Both the position numbers and the translations under genes were made by a program. A stretch of DNA of 28,499 nt, from NCBI GenBank assembly GCA_049589355.1, contig JBAWAP010000008.1, positions 1-28,499 of the forward strand, read 5' to 3'. Positions 14,125 to 21,467 of this stretch are shown here, one piece after another. Under the pieces are notes generated by a model. That model saw only the letters and a program-made list of their open reading frames with translations. It was not told the DNA's origin and did not search any database. This stretch comes from JBAWAP01 sp049589355 (GTDB lineage: Bacteria > Chloroflexota > Anaerolineae > VGOG01). Position 1 is the stretch's first letter. Every line of letters begins with the position of its first letter.

Positions 14125-14379
14125 TCACTCTTCTGTCTTCTCAATGACGATGGTACAATCCGTTACCAGGGCGGCAATCGCGCCAATCGCTGCCGCCTGC
14201 GGTGCGAGCACAGCGCCAACCACGCCCAGCATGAGCGGAATGTCAATCAGTGTCTTGCCTTCCTCGTTCTTGATGGCAACGCGGCGAACGTTGCCCTCAC
14301 GTATTAGCTCTTTGATCTTGGCGAGGACCTCCTCGCCGCTAACTTGAAACTCCTCTGTCCGAACTTTTTCCTCGCTCAT
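14125..14379 (-). CDS. DUF4342 small membrane-associated protein
   Basis: An 84-aa protein with the DUF4342 pattern: EEFQVSGEEVLAKIKELI, then EGNVRRVAIKNEEGKTLIDI, PLMLGVVGAVLAPQAAAIGA and a hydrophobic tail (about 47-72). The ATG is preceded by AAGGGAGGG. The family is small, often lies next to PspA-like or stress genes and has no proven function. It is the first gene of the long minus-strand run; the pspA start is about 155 bp downstream, and the spacer (13971-14124) shows nothing else recognisable. Confidence 0.88.
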   Translation of the reverse strand: MSEEKVRTEEFQVSGEEVLAKIKELIREGNVRRVAIKNEEGKTLIDIPLMLGVVGAVLAPQAAAIGAIAALVTDCTIVIEKTEE

Positions 14380-14472
14380 GCCTTTCCCTCCCTTAACGTA
14401 GATCAGCTATATTCTATCACTAAACTCTCAGATTTGCACGACATGCAACTGACAAAAGGCGGACAGCTCGCA

Positions 14473-14608
14473 GACTAACCAATCTAGAAACCGGGTTTTT
14501 CCTCGCTGACGGGTCGAAGGGTTGGCTGACCATGTAGTGTTGCCAGCGAGAGTCGCTCGTTCAACGAAAAAACCTGGTTTCTTGGGGTTTCACGGACTAA
14601 CCAATCTA
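14473..14608. mobile_element. 108-bp AGAAACC-GGTTTTT palindromic element with 14-bp target duplication
   Basis: Ends GAAACCGGGTTTTTCC (14487-14502) and AAAAAACCTGGTTTC (about 14568-14582) are inverted. GACTAACCAATCTA occurs directly on both sides, at 14473-14486 and 14595-14608. The right-hand copy is part of the last codons of the ATPase/winged-helix gene, and the current stop codon (14592-14590) lies within the inserted DNA. A relative of the element is at 18631-18733. Confidence 0.7.
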
Positions 14609-16017
14609 TATCCCCGCCCTCGGACGGTTATCAGATACCTCGGCTCCGACGGGTCGGGCTCGATCTTCTGGCGCAGGCGGTTGACCAGCTTCCCGATGCG
14701 GGCATCGTCAACCTCGTCAATGTAGTCCTGGCCCCAAACGGACTCCACGACCTGATACTTGTCGCAGATTTTGTCCAGATGACCGTAGAGCAAGAGCAAT
14801 AACCTGTACTCCAGGTCGGTTAAATCAGTAGCCAATTCCCCATCCACCCAGACGTGGCCGGAATCCACATCCACCCGCACCCCCTGAGGCTCATGTCTCT
14901 TCACCAGTCTCTGCCTACGAGCAAAACCCTTGAACAACCGGCCGAAGCCTGTCCTGAGCGGAGCCTGCCCTGAGCTTTGCCGAAGGGTCGAAGGAATCAC
15001 CAACTCGCCCTCTTTCTCCTCGATGATGGCCTTTTGACGCAGGGAACGCTCCAACTCCGGATCCAAAGGTTCTCCTGGCCTGGAGACGAAAGCCACCAAT
15101 GCCTCCTGCTCCTCAGCGGTAAGGCCGTTCCAAAGCTTGGCACATTCGGTCCTGATACTGACGTCGCTATCTAGGCGCTCCCGAACTAGCTTGTAGCTTT
15201 GGTCGCGATGGGCTTCAGGGTAATCGCGGCTGACTTCGGCCAGGACGCGGCAGGTGGCCTCTAACAGCCCAGGATGGCCGCCAGCCTGGACGATGATGAA
15301 GACGATGTCGTCCGGGCTGAACTCCACCTCCTCTTCCTTGGCAAACTGGGCGATAACCTGCTCGGCATCGTCCCTTGCCAGGGCAGATAGAAAGAGAGTA
15401 TTATGGGCGAAGAGCTCGCAGAACTCGGCCACCTTGGCTCCGCGTTGTGGCGCTCTGAGCGGCTGGTCAGTAGCCACCACGTACGAGAGACGGGGGCCAT
15501 ATTTGTCCTTGAGCGCCCGGAGGTTCAACAAGACACGTTCGTCGAGGCCAGCGAAGGGCTCATCGAACTCATCAAAGAGCAAGACGATGCGCTGTTTAAC
15601 AGCCTCACCAATTGCTGTGAGGCCCTCGTTAAAACTGAGCGGCACTAAAAATGGGTTGGCAGGTTCCACCAACTGGCGATAAGAAGCAGTGACGCGATCC
15701 AAAAGCTCCTGCTCGATCTCTAGTTTCCTGAGTTCAGCCAAGGTGCTACGCAGGATGAGCTCATAGAACCCCTGTTCCGTGAGCTCCAACATCAGGTTGA
15801 AGTCAATGTAGACGAAAATGTATTCATCGGCACGATCCCCCAGGTACTTTCTCTTCACCGCAGGTAAGGGGATAGAGCGCAGCAAAGTGGACTTGCCCGT
15901 GTTGCTCAGTCCCACTATGGAGCAACACTCCCCATCCTCGATACATTCCATGATGTAGGCCACATCCGCATCTCTGGCGACCACGGCCTCCGTGACTGGT
16001 CCAGAGTTTATTTCCAT
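14590..16017 (-). CDS. AAA ATPase with C-terminal OmpR-type winged helix
   Basis: A 475-aa protein. The N-terminal P-loop ATPase has Walker A GLSNTGKST (36-44) and Walker B IVLLFDEFDEPF. The middle helical region is followed by an OmpR/PhoB-type DNA-binding domain (about 380-475): VDVDSGHVWVDGELATDLTD, LTDLEYRLLLLLYGH, VVESVWG and ITVRGRGYRLVSP. It resembles STAND-like one-component regulators in which ATP binding gates DNA binding; targets are unknown. Between the domains, STLRQSSGQAPLRTGFG is the in-frame translation of a dispersed repeat. The last residues are followed by an insertion that supplies a new stop; without it the protein would end about 16 residues later. Confidence 0.85.
   Translation of the reverse strand: MEINSGPVTEAVVARDADVAYIMECIEDGECCSIVGLSNTGKSTLLRSIPLPAVKRKYLGDRADEYIFVYIDFNLMLELTEQGFYELILRSTLAELRKLEIEQELLDRVTASYRQLVEPANPFLVPLSFNEGLTAIGEAVKQRIVLLFDEFDEPFAGLDERVLLNLRALKDKYGPRLSYVVATDQPLRAPQRGAKVAEFCELFAHNTLFLSALARDDAEQVIAQFAKEEEVEFSPDDIVFIIVQAGGHPGLLEATCRVLAEVSRDYPEAHRDQSYKLVRERLDSDVSIRTECAKLWNGLTAEEQEALVAFVSRPGEPLDPELERSLRQKAIIEEKEGELVIPSTLRQSSGQAPLRTGFGRLFKGFARRQRLVKRHEPQGVRVDVDSGHVWVDGELATDLTDLEYRLLLLLYGHLDKICDKYQVVESVWGQDYIDEVDDARIGKLVNRLRQKIEPDPSEPRYLITVRGRGYRLVSP
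14941..14994. repeat. CTTCGGCAAAGCTCAGG repeat inside a coding region
   Basis: On the minus strand the coding DNA reads CCTTCGACCCTTCGG, CAAAGCTCAGGGCAGG, CTCCGCTCAGGACAGG. This is the repeat core also seen at 2560-2590 and 17150-17245. Its length keeps the frame, adding about 17 residues (TLRQSSGQAPLRTGFG) between the ATPase and DNA-binding domains. Confidence 0.8.
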
Positions 16018-16048
16018 AGACCTCGTTTACCTCTGATCTTATCAGAAT

Positions 16049-16076
16049 AGAAGACCCCCATGGGTGGGGGTCTTCT
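16049..16076. terminator. Hairpin after the NAL1-like protease gene
   Basis: AGAAGACCCCCA (16049-16060), loop TGGG, TGGGGGTCTTCT (16065-16076): a perfect 12-bp stem just after the protease stop and before the ATPase start. No long T run follows on the minus strand, so it may be a weak terminator or mRNA-end stabiliser. Confidence 0.6.
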
Positions 16077-16098
16077 GCTCAATCGCCGAAGCGTCGCT

Positions 16099-17094
16099 CT
16101 AAACCGCAATCTGCACGCCCAAAGCCTCGAGCACGAATTGGATGGGGTTTATGATAGTAGTGGTGTCAGAGCCTGCGAATAGCAAGCCGACGACGAAATC
16201 CTCCTCGTCCAGCACGGCAGACCCCGAGTCTCCTCCTTTGCTCATAGCCCCAGCCATCAACTGATCCTCAAAGACAGCGGTCTTCCCCTCTCCGTAGCTT
16301 ACCTGGGCTGTGACATCAATCTGGATGATCTCGCCGGTGGTGAAGGCGGTGGTGCGCCCACTCTTCTTGACAGGGGTGCCCAAAGTGGCCTCCCTCGATC
16401 CCTTGGGCACGCCGATCTCAAGGATTCTCTTTTCCACGAGATCGTCGGAGAGAGGCCGGGCGATGGCTGTATCCACCAGGTTCCTGGCGGGAACTTCCTG
16501 AAAAGCCATCACTCTGTGGCTTGAACCCAGCAATTTGGCAAGCCAGTTGAGAAAGCTCTCCACCCCGGTGGCGATCGGGCAGGTGGGCGGTTCCTCGCCG
16601 AAGTTTATGGGGATGAAATCCTCCAGAGTGGCAATCTGATCATCGAGGGTTCCCCCATCATAGACTCCAGGCTGTATAATGGGATCGCCCTTATCGGCCG
16701 CGTTTGTATTAGCCAACACGTGGTTGTTGCTGAGAATGAAGAGCTGGCCATCCTTGATTACCAGGCAGCCTAGGGTCCCCGCTGTGATGTTAACGTGCCC
16801 GATGGAGACGCCCCCTGGCGCGGGACGCCAGCGATCGGTGGGGCCTTGCAAGGCTCTGATCACTCCCGTCTCCAGAACGTCGGTCCTCACCTCGCCCAGC
16901 TTTTTGGGCACGATGTCGGCAGGCGACAGTTGCGCTTCGGGCATCTTCTTCGTCACGGAGACCACCACACAAGGTTCATCGGTTATCTCACCCTCGGTCT
17001 CCTTGAAGCCGACCCCACAGGCAACTACGTTCCTCCTGCTCAATAAGTAGTCGAGATTCCGCCTTTTAGTCTCGATAGCTTGCTCTAGATACAT
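16099..17094 (-). CDS. NAL1-like chymotrypsin-fold serine protease
   Basis: A 331-aa cytosolic protein (no signal peptide). The N-terminal part, residues about 12-82 (RNVVACGVGFK to VIRALQG), is a small domain also found alone in the next gene. The rest is a trypsin-like fold with His125 (LSNNHVLA), Asp208 (LVDTAIA) and Ser290 (GGDSGSAV), a complete triad. The bacterial NAL1/S1-like family has this architecture. GGAGGTGAAG precedes the ATG at 17094. The stand-alone domain protein upstream and the shared orientation suggest the pair works together, perhaps with the small protein as substrate, inhibitor or pro-domain; that is inference. Confidence 0.85.
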   Translation of the reverse strand: MYLEQAIETKRRNLDYLLSRRNVVACGVGFKETEGEITDEPCVVVSVTKKMPEAQLSPADIVPKKLGEVRTDVLETGVIRALQGPTDRWRPAPGGVSIGHVNITAGTLGCLVIKDGQLFILSNNHVLANTNAADKGDPIIQPGVYDGGTLDDQIATLEDFIPINFGEEPPTCPIATGVESFLNWLAKLLGSSHRVMAFQEVPARNLVDTAIARPLSDDLVEKRILEIGVPKGSREATLGTPVKKSGRTTAFTTGEIIQIDVTAQVSYGEGKTAVFEDQLMAGAMSKGGDSGSAVLDEEDFVVGLLFAGSDTTTIINPIQFVLEALGVQIAV

Positions 17095-17126
17095 TTCTTC
17101 ACCTCCTATGGATGCTCCAGAGCTGT

Positions 17127-17258
17127 GTCATTGCGAGCAACCGCAGGCCTGCCCTGAGCAATGTCGAAGGGGAGCGAAGCAATCTCCTACGTCATAAGTT
17201 GGGGATTGCTTCGTCGCGGAGTTTACCCTGAGCCTGCCGAAGGGCTCCTCGCAATGAC
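17127..17258. repeat. 132-bp GTCATTGCGAG inverted repeat with nested elements
   Basis: Outer ends GTCATTGCGAGC (17127-17138) and CTCGCAATGAC (17248-17258) are inverted. Inner arms GAAGCAATCTCCTACGTCAT and GGGGATTGCTTCGTCG also face each other. CCTGAGCAATGTCGAAGGGG and CCTGAGCCTGCCGAAGGGCT are copies of the CTTCGGCAAGCTCAGG family. It lies between the protease and its stand-alone domain gene. Such repeats are widespread in Chloroflexota. Confidence 0.8.
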
Positions 17259-17279
17259 GCCCTCTGGGCGCTTATGGTT

Positions 17280-17546
17280 CTACGAAGGCAGGGCCACGAT
17301 CTCCCCTACCTCTTTCACGTCAACGGGTACTCCTTCTATCTCAGAGGGAATTCGATCCTTGGCATCAAGTTGTGAGGACAATTCTTTCTTCCTCACCATC
17401 ACTACCAGGCTCAACTGCTCGGTATTTTCGCACCCAACCTCCTTGTATCCGATCCCTAACCCCACGACGTTCTTCTTCTTGAGAAGGTCCTCCTCGTGCC
17501 GATCTTTAACCGCTCTTATCTCCTTGATTCCTTTCTCTGCAGCCAT
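17280..17546 (-). CDS. Stand-alone copy of the NAL1-like N-terminal domain
   Basis: An 88-aa protein whose residues about 17-85 align with 12-82 of the protease downstream: KKKNVVGLGIGYKEV against SRRNVVACGVGFKET, LVVMVRKKE against VVVSVTKKM, and VPVDVKEVGEIVAL against VRTDVLETGVIRAL. No protease residues are present. The start is the ATG at 17546, preceded by GCAGGAGGG; a longer frame to 17702 only translates leader DNA. A promoter with TATAAT lies at 17674-17702. It is separated from the protease by a palindromic repeat. The function is unknown. Confidence 0.8.
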   Translation of the reverse strand: MAAEKGIKEIRAVKDRHEEDLLKKKNVVGLGIGYKEVGCENTEQLSLVVMVRKKELSSQLDAKDRIPSEIEGVPVDVKEVGEIVALPS

Positions 17547-17673
17547 ATCAACCCTCCTGCAAGGTGCCAGGCCACTTCTGAAAAAGCCATCCAGCCCAAC
17601 ACGGAAAACGATTAGATAGTGCTTTGCTCTAAAGTCCTCGGTTAAAGTGCCTGTCACCTGAATGCTTACCTGG

Positions 17674-17702
17674 ATTATACTACGAATTAACGTCCCTGGC
17701 AA
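17674..17702 (-). promoter_or_regulatory. Promoter of the stand-alone domain / protease pair
   Basis: On the minus strand TTGCCA (17702-17697) and TATAAT (17679-17674) are 17 bp apart. The leader of about 120 bases contains GGTGACAGGCACTTTAACC (17641-17659), the end sequence of the inverted repeat at 6952-7034. Confidence 0.65.
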
Positions 17703-17736
17703 AATGCCAATCCCGTCGCCAACGCTTCGACAGTAT

Positions 17737-18585
17737 CTACCCTTCCCCGACGGCCTTCATCTCCTCATAGACCCGCTCCGCATTGGCCTTTAGCCGTTGC
17801 ATAGCCTCTCCCCCTTCCTCATCCGTCACGGAGAAGAAATCAACCATCTCAGCTACTGAGGCGACGACTTCGGCTCTGCTGTGGCCTGTCGAATACAACG
17901 CCCGCACCTTGGCGCGCAATCGGCGGATGTACTTGGATAGCTTCTTGGTAGCCTCCCTGTCGCATACCTCGCCCTCACCCGGCACAATGATCTCTGCTTT
18001 CACCCACGGCCTCCGGATGTAGGTCAGGGCATCTAACCATTCCTTGGAGCTAGCCTCCTCCATAGAAGGGTGTGCGTCGTTGACCACGACATCGCCTGCG
18101 AAGAGGACACTCTCCTCGGGGATATAGACCACAATACTCGCTGGGGTGTGGCCTCCGACGTGAATCAGCTCGAGCACTTTGTTACCCTCATGCAAGGTCA
18201 TCTTATCGGTGAGGGTAATCTGAGGGGTAACGATTCTAAAGCTCTTCAACTCAGCGGCCATCTCCGGTTCGTCCTTGAAGTCGTCAATGAGGTGTTGGCG
18301 AAAAGAATCGCCGTAGCTCTTCATCTTCCTCCAGGCCAACTCGTGGGCTATAACCGGTGCCTCAAAAACATAGTTCCCCACGATGCATTCGGGGTGATAG
18401 TCTGTGTTAATTATGTAGATTACTTCTTGATCCGTCACCTCAGCGATCTTATCCCGCCACTGACGAGCCTCCAGGGGCACCATGGGGGTATTGATTAGGA
18501 TCACACCCTCGCTGGTGATCACGAAGCCCACATTGCCCCCTCGATAACCGGTCTCTGCATATATGCCTTGCCCAATCTGCTGCAT
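17737..18585 (-). CDS. Metallo-beta-lactamase-fold protein with altered metal ligands
   Basis: A 282-aa MBL-fold protein of normal length with NVGFVITSEGVILINTPMVP at the start and VGGHTPASIVVY plus LFAGDVVVNDAHP later. The usual HxHxDH motif reads DxHxEC: Asp62, His64, Glu66, Cys67 in NTDYHPECIVGN. His146 and Asp165 are kept, but the last His ligand is Glu204 in VPGEGEVCD where PGHG is normal. It could bind metal differently or have lost hydrolase activity. A charged helical tail (about 210-282) follows. AAGGTGG precedes the ATG. Neighbours give no hint of the substrate. Confidence 0.85.
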   Translation of the reverse strand: MQQIGQGIYAETGYRGGNVGFVITSEGVILINTPMVPLEARQWRDKIAEVTDQEVIYIINTDYHPECIVGNYVFEAPVIAHELAWRKMKSYGDSFRQHLIDDFKDEPEMAAELKSFRIVTPQITLTDKMTLHEGNKVLELIHVGGHTPASIVVYIPEESVLFAGDVVVNDAHPSMEEASSKEWLDALTYIRRPWVKAEIIVPGEGEVCDREATKKLSKYIRRLRAKVRALYSTGHSRAEVVASVAEMVDFFSVTDEEGGEAMQRLKANAERVYEEMKAVGEG

Positions 18586-18630
18586 CTAGATTCCCACCTT
18601 ACTCAGTCTCGTTTTCTACCGGACTTAGTG

Positions 18631-18733
18631 GAGAAACCAGGTTTTTCCTTGCCTAAACGGATGATTCGTCGCTTGTAGGGCTCTATGTGATGCAAAAGAG
18701 CCGAGCACTTGGCCCAAAAACCTGGTTTCTGAG
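18631..18733. mobile_element. AGAAACC-GGTTTTT palindromic element, copy 2
   Basis: GAGAAACCAGGTTTTTCCTT (18631-18650) faces AAAAACCTGGTTTCT (18716-18730). It is about 100 bp, with the same end sequences and partly similar interior as 14487-14594. No clear target duplication is visible here. It fills the gap between the MBL and AlaX genes. Confidence 0.7.
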
Positions 18734-18764
18734 CCCAGCCATAAGACCAGTAGTGAATCTCTAC

Positions 18765-19970
18765 TCATCTTACCAGCCTAATAGCTAGCAAGCTGTCACG
18801 GGCAATCTCCAGAGCTTCGCCCACTTTGCTGCCATCAGGGCCACCGCCCTGGGCGAAGTGGCGCCGTCCACCCCCTCCGCCGCCAACAACCTGACAAGCC
18901 TTCTTGAGGAGATCGTTCATATCGTAGGGTAAATCACCCGAGCAAGCAAAGACAAGCTGAGCCTTCTCCCCAGCCAACCCCAAAAGAGCTACACTGCCTT
19001 CTGACTCCATCAGGCGCAGCGCTAAGCGCCTGACCTCCTCGCCCTCACGGTCAGTAAAGACTTTCCTCACGACACGGATATCGCCATGCTGCTCCGCCTC
19101 CGCCAAAAGCTCAGCAGCTTCGTAGTCTAGCAGCCGGTTCCTGGCCGCGTTCAGCTCCCTCCTGCTGACTTTGACCTCCTCGGCCAGCCTTTCCACTGCT
19201 TCGGCAAGTTCCCAGGCTCCCACACTGAACCGGTTGGCCAGCTCATTCACCGTTCGGTTCTTGCCCCGATAATCAGCCAGAGCCCTGCCTCCACACAAGA
19301 ACTCGATGCGGGTCTCCTGACCCTGCCGTTCCACCTTGGTGATCTTGATCAGGCCTACCTCACCTGTCCTCCGGCAGTGAGTCCCGCCACAAGGGGAGTA
19401 GTCAAAGCCCTCCACCTCGACGATCCTGATCGGCATCTCCACAGTAGGCAGCTTCCGTAGAGGCAGGCTGGCCAGCTCCGTTTCGGCTACGGAGTAAGTT
19501 TTCAAGGGGCGATCAGCGAAGACGACATCGTTAGCTAGATCCTCAACCCTATCCAACTGAGAAGCAGCCAGGGGAGCCTTGTCTACGTCAATAGTAGAAG
19601 CTTCCTTACCCAGGTGGAAGCCGACGGTCTCTGCGTTCAATAGCTGGAGAAAGGCCTGGGACAGGATGTGCTGGCCAGTGTGCTGTTGCATGTGATCGAA
19701 CCGTCTCTCCCAGTCTATCACACCGTGGACGAGGTCCCCTTTGAGCTCCGTTGCCAGGACGTGGACAACGGCCTTGTCCTCCCGCTCAAACACGTTGATC
19801 ACGGGCACACCGTTCAAATTGCCCTCATCGTGGGGTTGCCCGCCGGAAGTGGGATAAAAGCAAGTGCTCTCCAAGATAACCCCTGGCTTAGCGTCCACGC
19901 TTATCCGCTCTACAACCCTTGCCTCGAACTCCAGCCTATACGGATCCAAGTAGTACAATCGCTCCGTCAT
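18765..19970 (-). CDS. alaX: Alanyl-tRNA editing protein AlaX-L with DHHA1 domain
   Basis: A 401-aa free-standing trans-editing factor that removes wrongly attached amino acids (typically Ser) from tRNA-Ala. The zinc/catalytic motifs of the AlaRS editing domain are complete: His97 and His101 in QQHTGQHIL, Cys194 and His198 in SPCGGTHC. The N-terminal FYPTSGGQPHDEG belongs to the same domain. A coiled segment (about 250-300) leads to a C-terminal DHHA1 region with the Gly-rich VVGGGGGGRRHFAQGGG. AAGGGGC precedes the ATG at 19970, 26 bp after the Trx-VKOR gene, suggesting cotranscription. Confidence 0.92.
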   Translation of the reverse strand: MTERLYYLDPYRLEFEARVVERISVDAKPGVILESTCFYPTSGGQPHDEGNLNGVPVINVFEREDKAVVHVLATELKGDLVHGVIDWERRFDHMQQHTGQHILSQAFLQLLNAETVGFHLGKEASTIDVDKAPLAASQLDRVEDLANDVVFADRPLKTYSVAETELASLPLRKLPTVEMPIRIVEVEGFDYSPCGGTHCRRTGEVGLIKITKVERQGQETRIEFLCGGRALADYRGKNRTVNELANRFSVGAWELAEAVERLAEEVKVSRRELNAARNRLLDYEAAELLAEAEQHGDIRVVRKVFTDREGEEVRRLALRLMESEGSVALLGLAGEKAQLVFACSGDLPYDMNDLLKKACQVVGGGGGGRRHFAQGGGPDGSKVGEALEIARDSLLAIRLVR

Positions 19971-19996
19971 GCCCCTTCAACCTTATATAGTAACAC

Positions 19997-21049
19997 TTAC
20001 TTCGGGGACGGGCTGCCTGTGACGGAAACCACGACTAAAAGCATCAAAATCGTGGTCGTCACTGCCGAACCGAGGCACCAGATGCAAATGGCGCGAACGA
20101 CGAAAACCTCCAGACACGTCAGGTAAACGGAGAAGAGGGTGCCAAATAGGGTCAGCCCCAACAGTCCCAACACCGACAGGGTGGCCAATCGTCCGGCCAC
20201 ATATCTTTGCTCTACCCACAACACACCGATGGCCAGGTAATGGAGCACACCCAGCACAGCGACAGGGATTCCCAGGATTCGGGCGTAGAGGCTGGATTGC
20301 ACAAAGTTGCACTCGCCGATAGGCCCGCAGATAGCTTCAACCTGGGTGATTTCCACGTAGGCCAGGTACGTGGCAATTCCCAACCCCACCAGGACCAAAG
20401 TGGGGATGGCCCACGTTTTGGCATAGGTGAGAGAGCCGTGGCTCAATTCTAATAACTGAAACAGATGTTGCCGGGCGGTCCCAACACGCCAGGCAGCGTA
20501 GCCAAGGGCGGCCACCATTCCCGCCAGCACCACCCCGGCCAGGGCAAAGCCCATCGGGTCCGGAGATGGCACCTTGATCTCGGCAGGCCGAAGCTCCTCG
20601 TCCTGGACTTCGGAGATTGCCGGGGCCAGCCCAGGGATGTCGGGCCAGCCGATGCCACCGGCGGCCAGCCCCTTCTCGACCAAGGCCGGGAATTGCTCGG
20701 GGATTTCGCGGCCGCCCACCAGCACCACGTCGCCGATCACCAGCGTTGGCACCCCTTGCCGCTCAGGTGGAATCTGGTATCGCTCGATAGCCGCCCGGTA
20801 GAGTTGCCCGCCAGCCGACCCAGAGGTGTCAACCCCTACAATCTGGAGCCGGTCGCCGTAGTCATTCACCATCGGCATCAGCACCTCGTTGATGACGCGA
20901 TGGCAGATGGGACAGGTAGGAGTATAAAAAAGAATGGCCTGTACCACCGGCTCGCCGGCCGACTGTGCGGCGGTAGTGGACGGGATCGCCAGACAGGCCA
21001 CGATGAGCAGGATAGCGAACAGCAAACGCCCCTTGAGCAAATCAGACAC
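19997..21049 (-). CDS. Thioredoxin-VKOR fusion protein
   Basis: A 350-aa membrane protein for disulfide-bond formation. The signal segment (8-28) is followed by a thioredoxin-like domain (about 33-135) with active site Cys46-Pro-Ile-Cys49 outside the membrane. A spacer leads to a four- to five-helix vitamin K epoxide reductase domain (about 165-345) with the loop pair ICGPIGECNF, the conserved YARILGIPVAVLG and the quinone-side CIWC. The order, thioredoxin first then VKOR, is the reverse of the common bacterial VKOR-Trx fusion. The start is a GTG at 21049 with GGGAGAG seven bases upstream; a promoter is likely at 21089-21115. It is followed by alaX. Confidence 0.92.
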   Translation of the reverse strand: MSDLLKGRLLFAILLIVACLAIPSTTAAQSAGEPVVQAILFYTPTCPICHRVINEVLMPMVNDYGDRLQIVGVDTSGSAGGQLYRAAIERYQIPPERQGVPTLVIGDVVLVGGREIPEQFPALVEKGLAAGGIGWPDIPGLAPAISEVQDEELRPAEIKVPSPDPMGFALAGVVLAGMVAALGYAAWRVGTARQHLFQLLELSHGSLTYAKTWAIPTLVLVGLGIATYLAYVEITQVEAICGPIGECNFVQSSLYARILGIPVAVLGVLHYLAIGVLWVEQRYVAGRLATLSVLGLLGLTLFGTLFSVYLTCLEVFVVRAICIWCLGSAVTTTILMLLVVVSVTGSPSPK

Positions 21050-21088
21050 TATTGAACTCTCCCAAAACAGTCGAAACGATCTCTCCTC

Positions 21089-21115
21089 ATTTTAAAATCC
21101 TCCAGGAATGGTCAA
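21089..21115 (-). promoter_or_regulatory. Putative promoter of the Trx-VKOR / alaX operon
   Basis: On the minus strand TTGACC (21115-21110) and TAAAAT (21094-21089) are 15 bp apart, a shorter spacer than ideal, about 40 bp upstream of the GTG. Confidence 0.4.
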
Positions 21116-21258
21116 GGTTTCACAGGGGCATATTATAGCACAAGCTAGCTCGATTTGCCAAAAAGTATCGCCAGTCATTCTTGAAGGGGAAAACGCAACG
21201 TGGGCATTCCGTAGGGCAATCGTAGGGCAAACGTCTAGCAAAAAATGTCAAAAGGTGG

Positions 21259-21407
21259 TATTATATAATTGGTAAGGCATGGCTCATCAAAGGCGATGAG
21301 CATCCGTGCATTGGTGCACATGCTGAGAATGGGCCATGCCGTCCACAATTTTCTTCTCCTCCTTTTGATTGAGGACCAGGGATGAGTATCCCTGGTCCTC
21401 TTGATTT
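21259..21407 (+). ncRNA. Candidate structured small RNA with its own promoter and terminator
   Basis: An extended -10 (TGG TATTAT, 21256-21264) leads into a closed structure. P1 is GGCATGG (21276-21282) with CCATGCC (21334-21340). Inside are two hairpins: CTCATC/GATGAG (21283-21288 with 21295-21300) and GTGCA/TGCAC (21306-21310 with 21315-21319). A single-stranded pyrimidine run TTCTTCTCCTCCTTTTG (21351-21367) follows, then a 13-bp perfect hairpin (21371-21383 with 21388-21400) and TTGATTT. It fits no riboswitch family I know. The 418-base gap between the VKOR and DUF2085 genes holds no supported protein gene. Confidence 0.4.
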
Positions 21408-21467
21408 AGGGACCCAAATATCCACTGTCTGCCAGTTCTTTGAAACTTGCTCCCCACTACTGCACGT

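Noticed and set aside
21321..21340. CTGAGA sequence reminiscent of the TPP riboswitch
   Set aside because: The second conserved part (CCTGAT with the paired GGTTAAT region) is missing and no thiamine gene follows.
21287..21343. Minus-strand 19-codon His-rich frame starting at a GTG with a strong AGGAGG site
   Set aside because: It overlaps the plus-strand RNA-like structure, has no homolog known to me and no stop-to-start logic with neighbours; the purine run is simply the complement of the CU-rich stretch.
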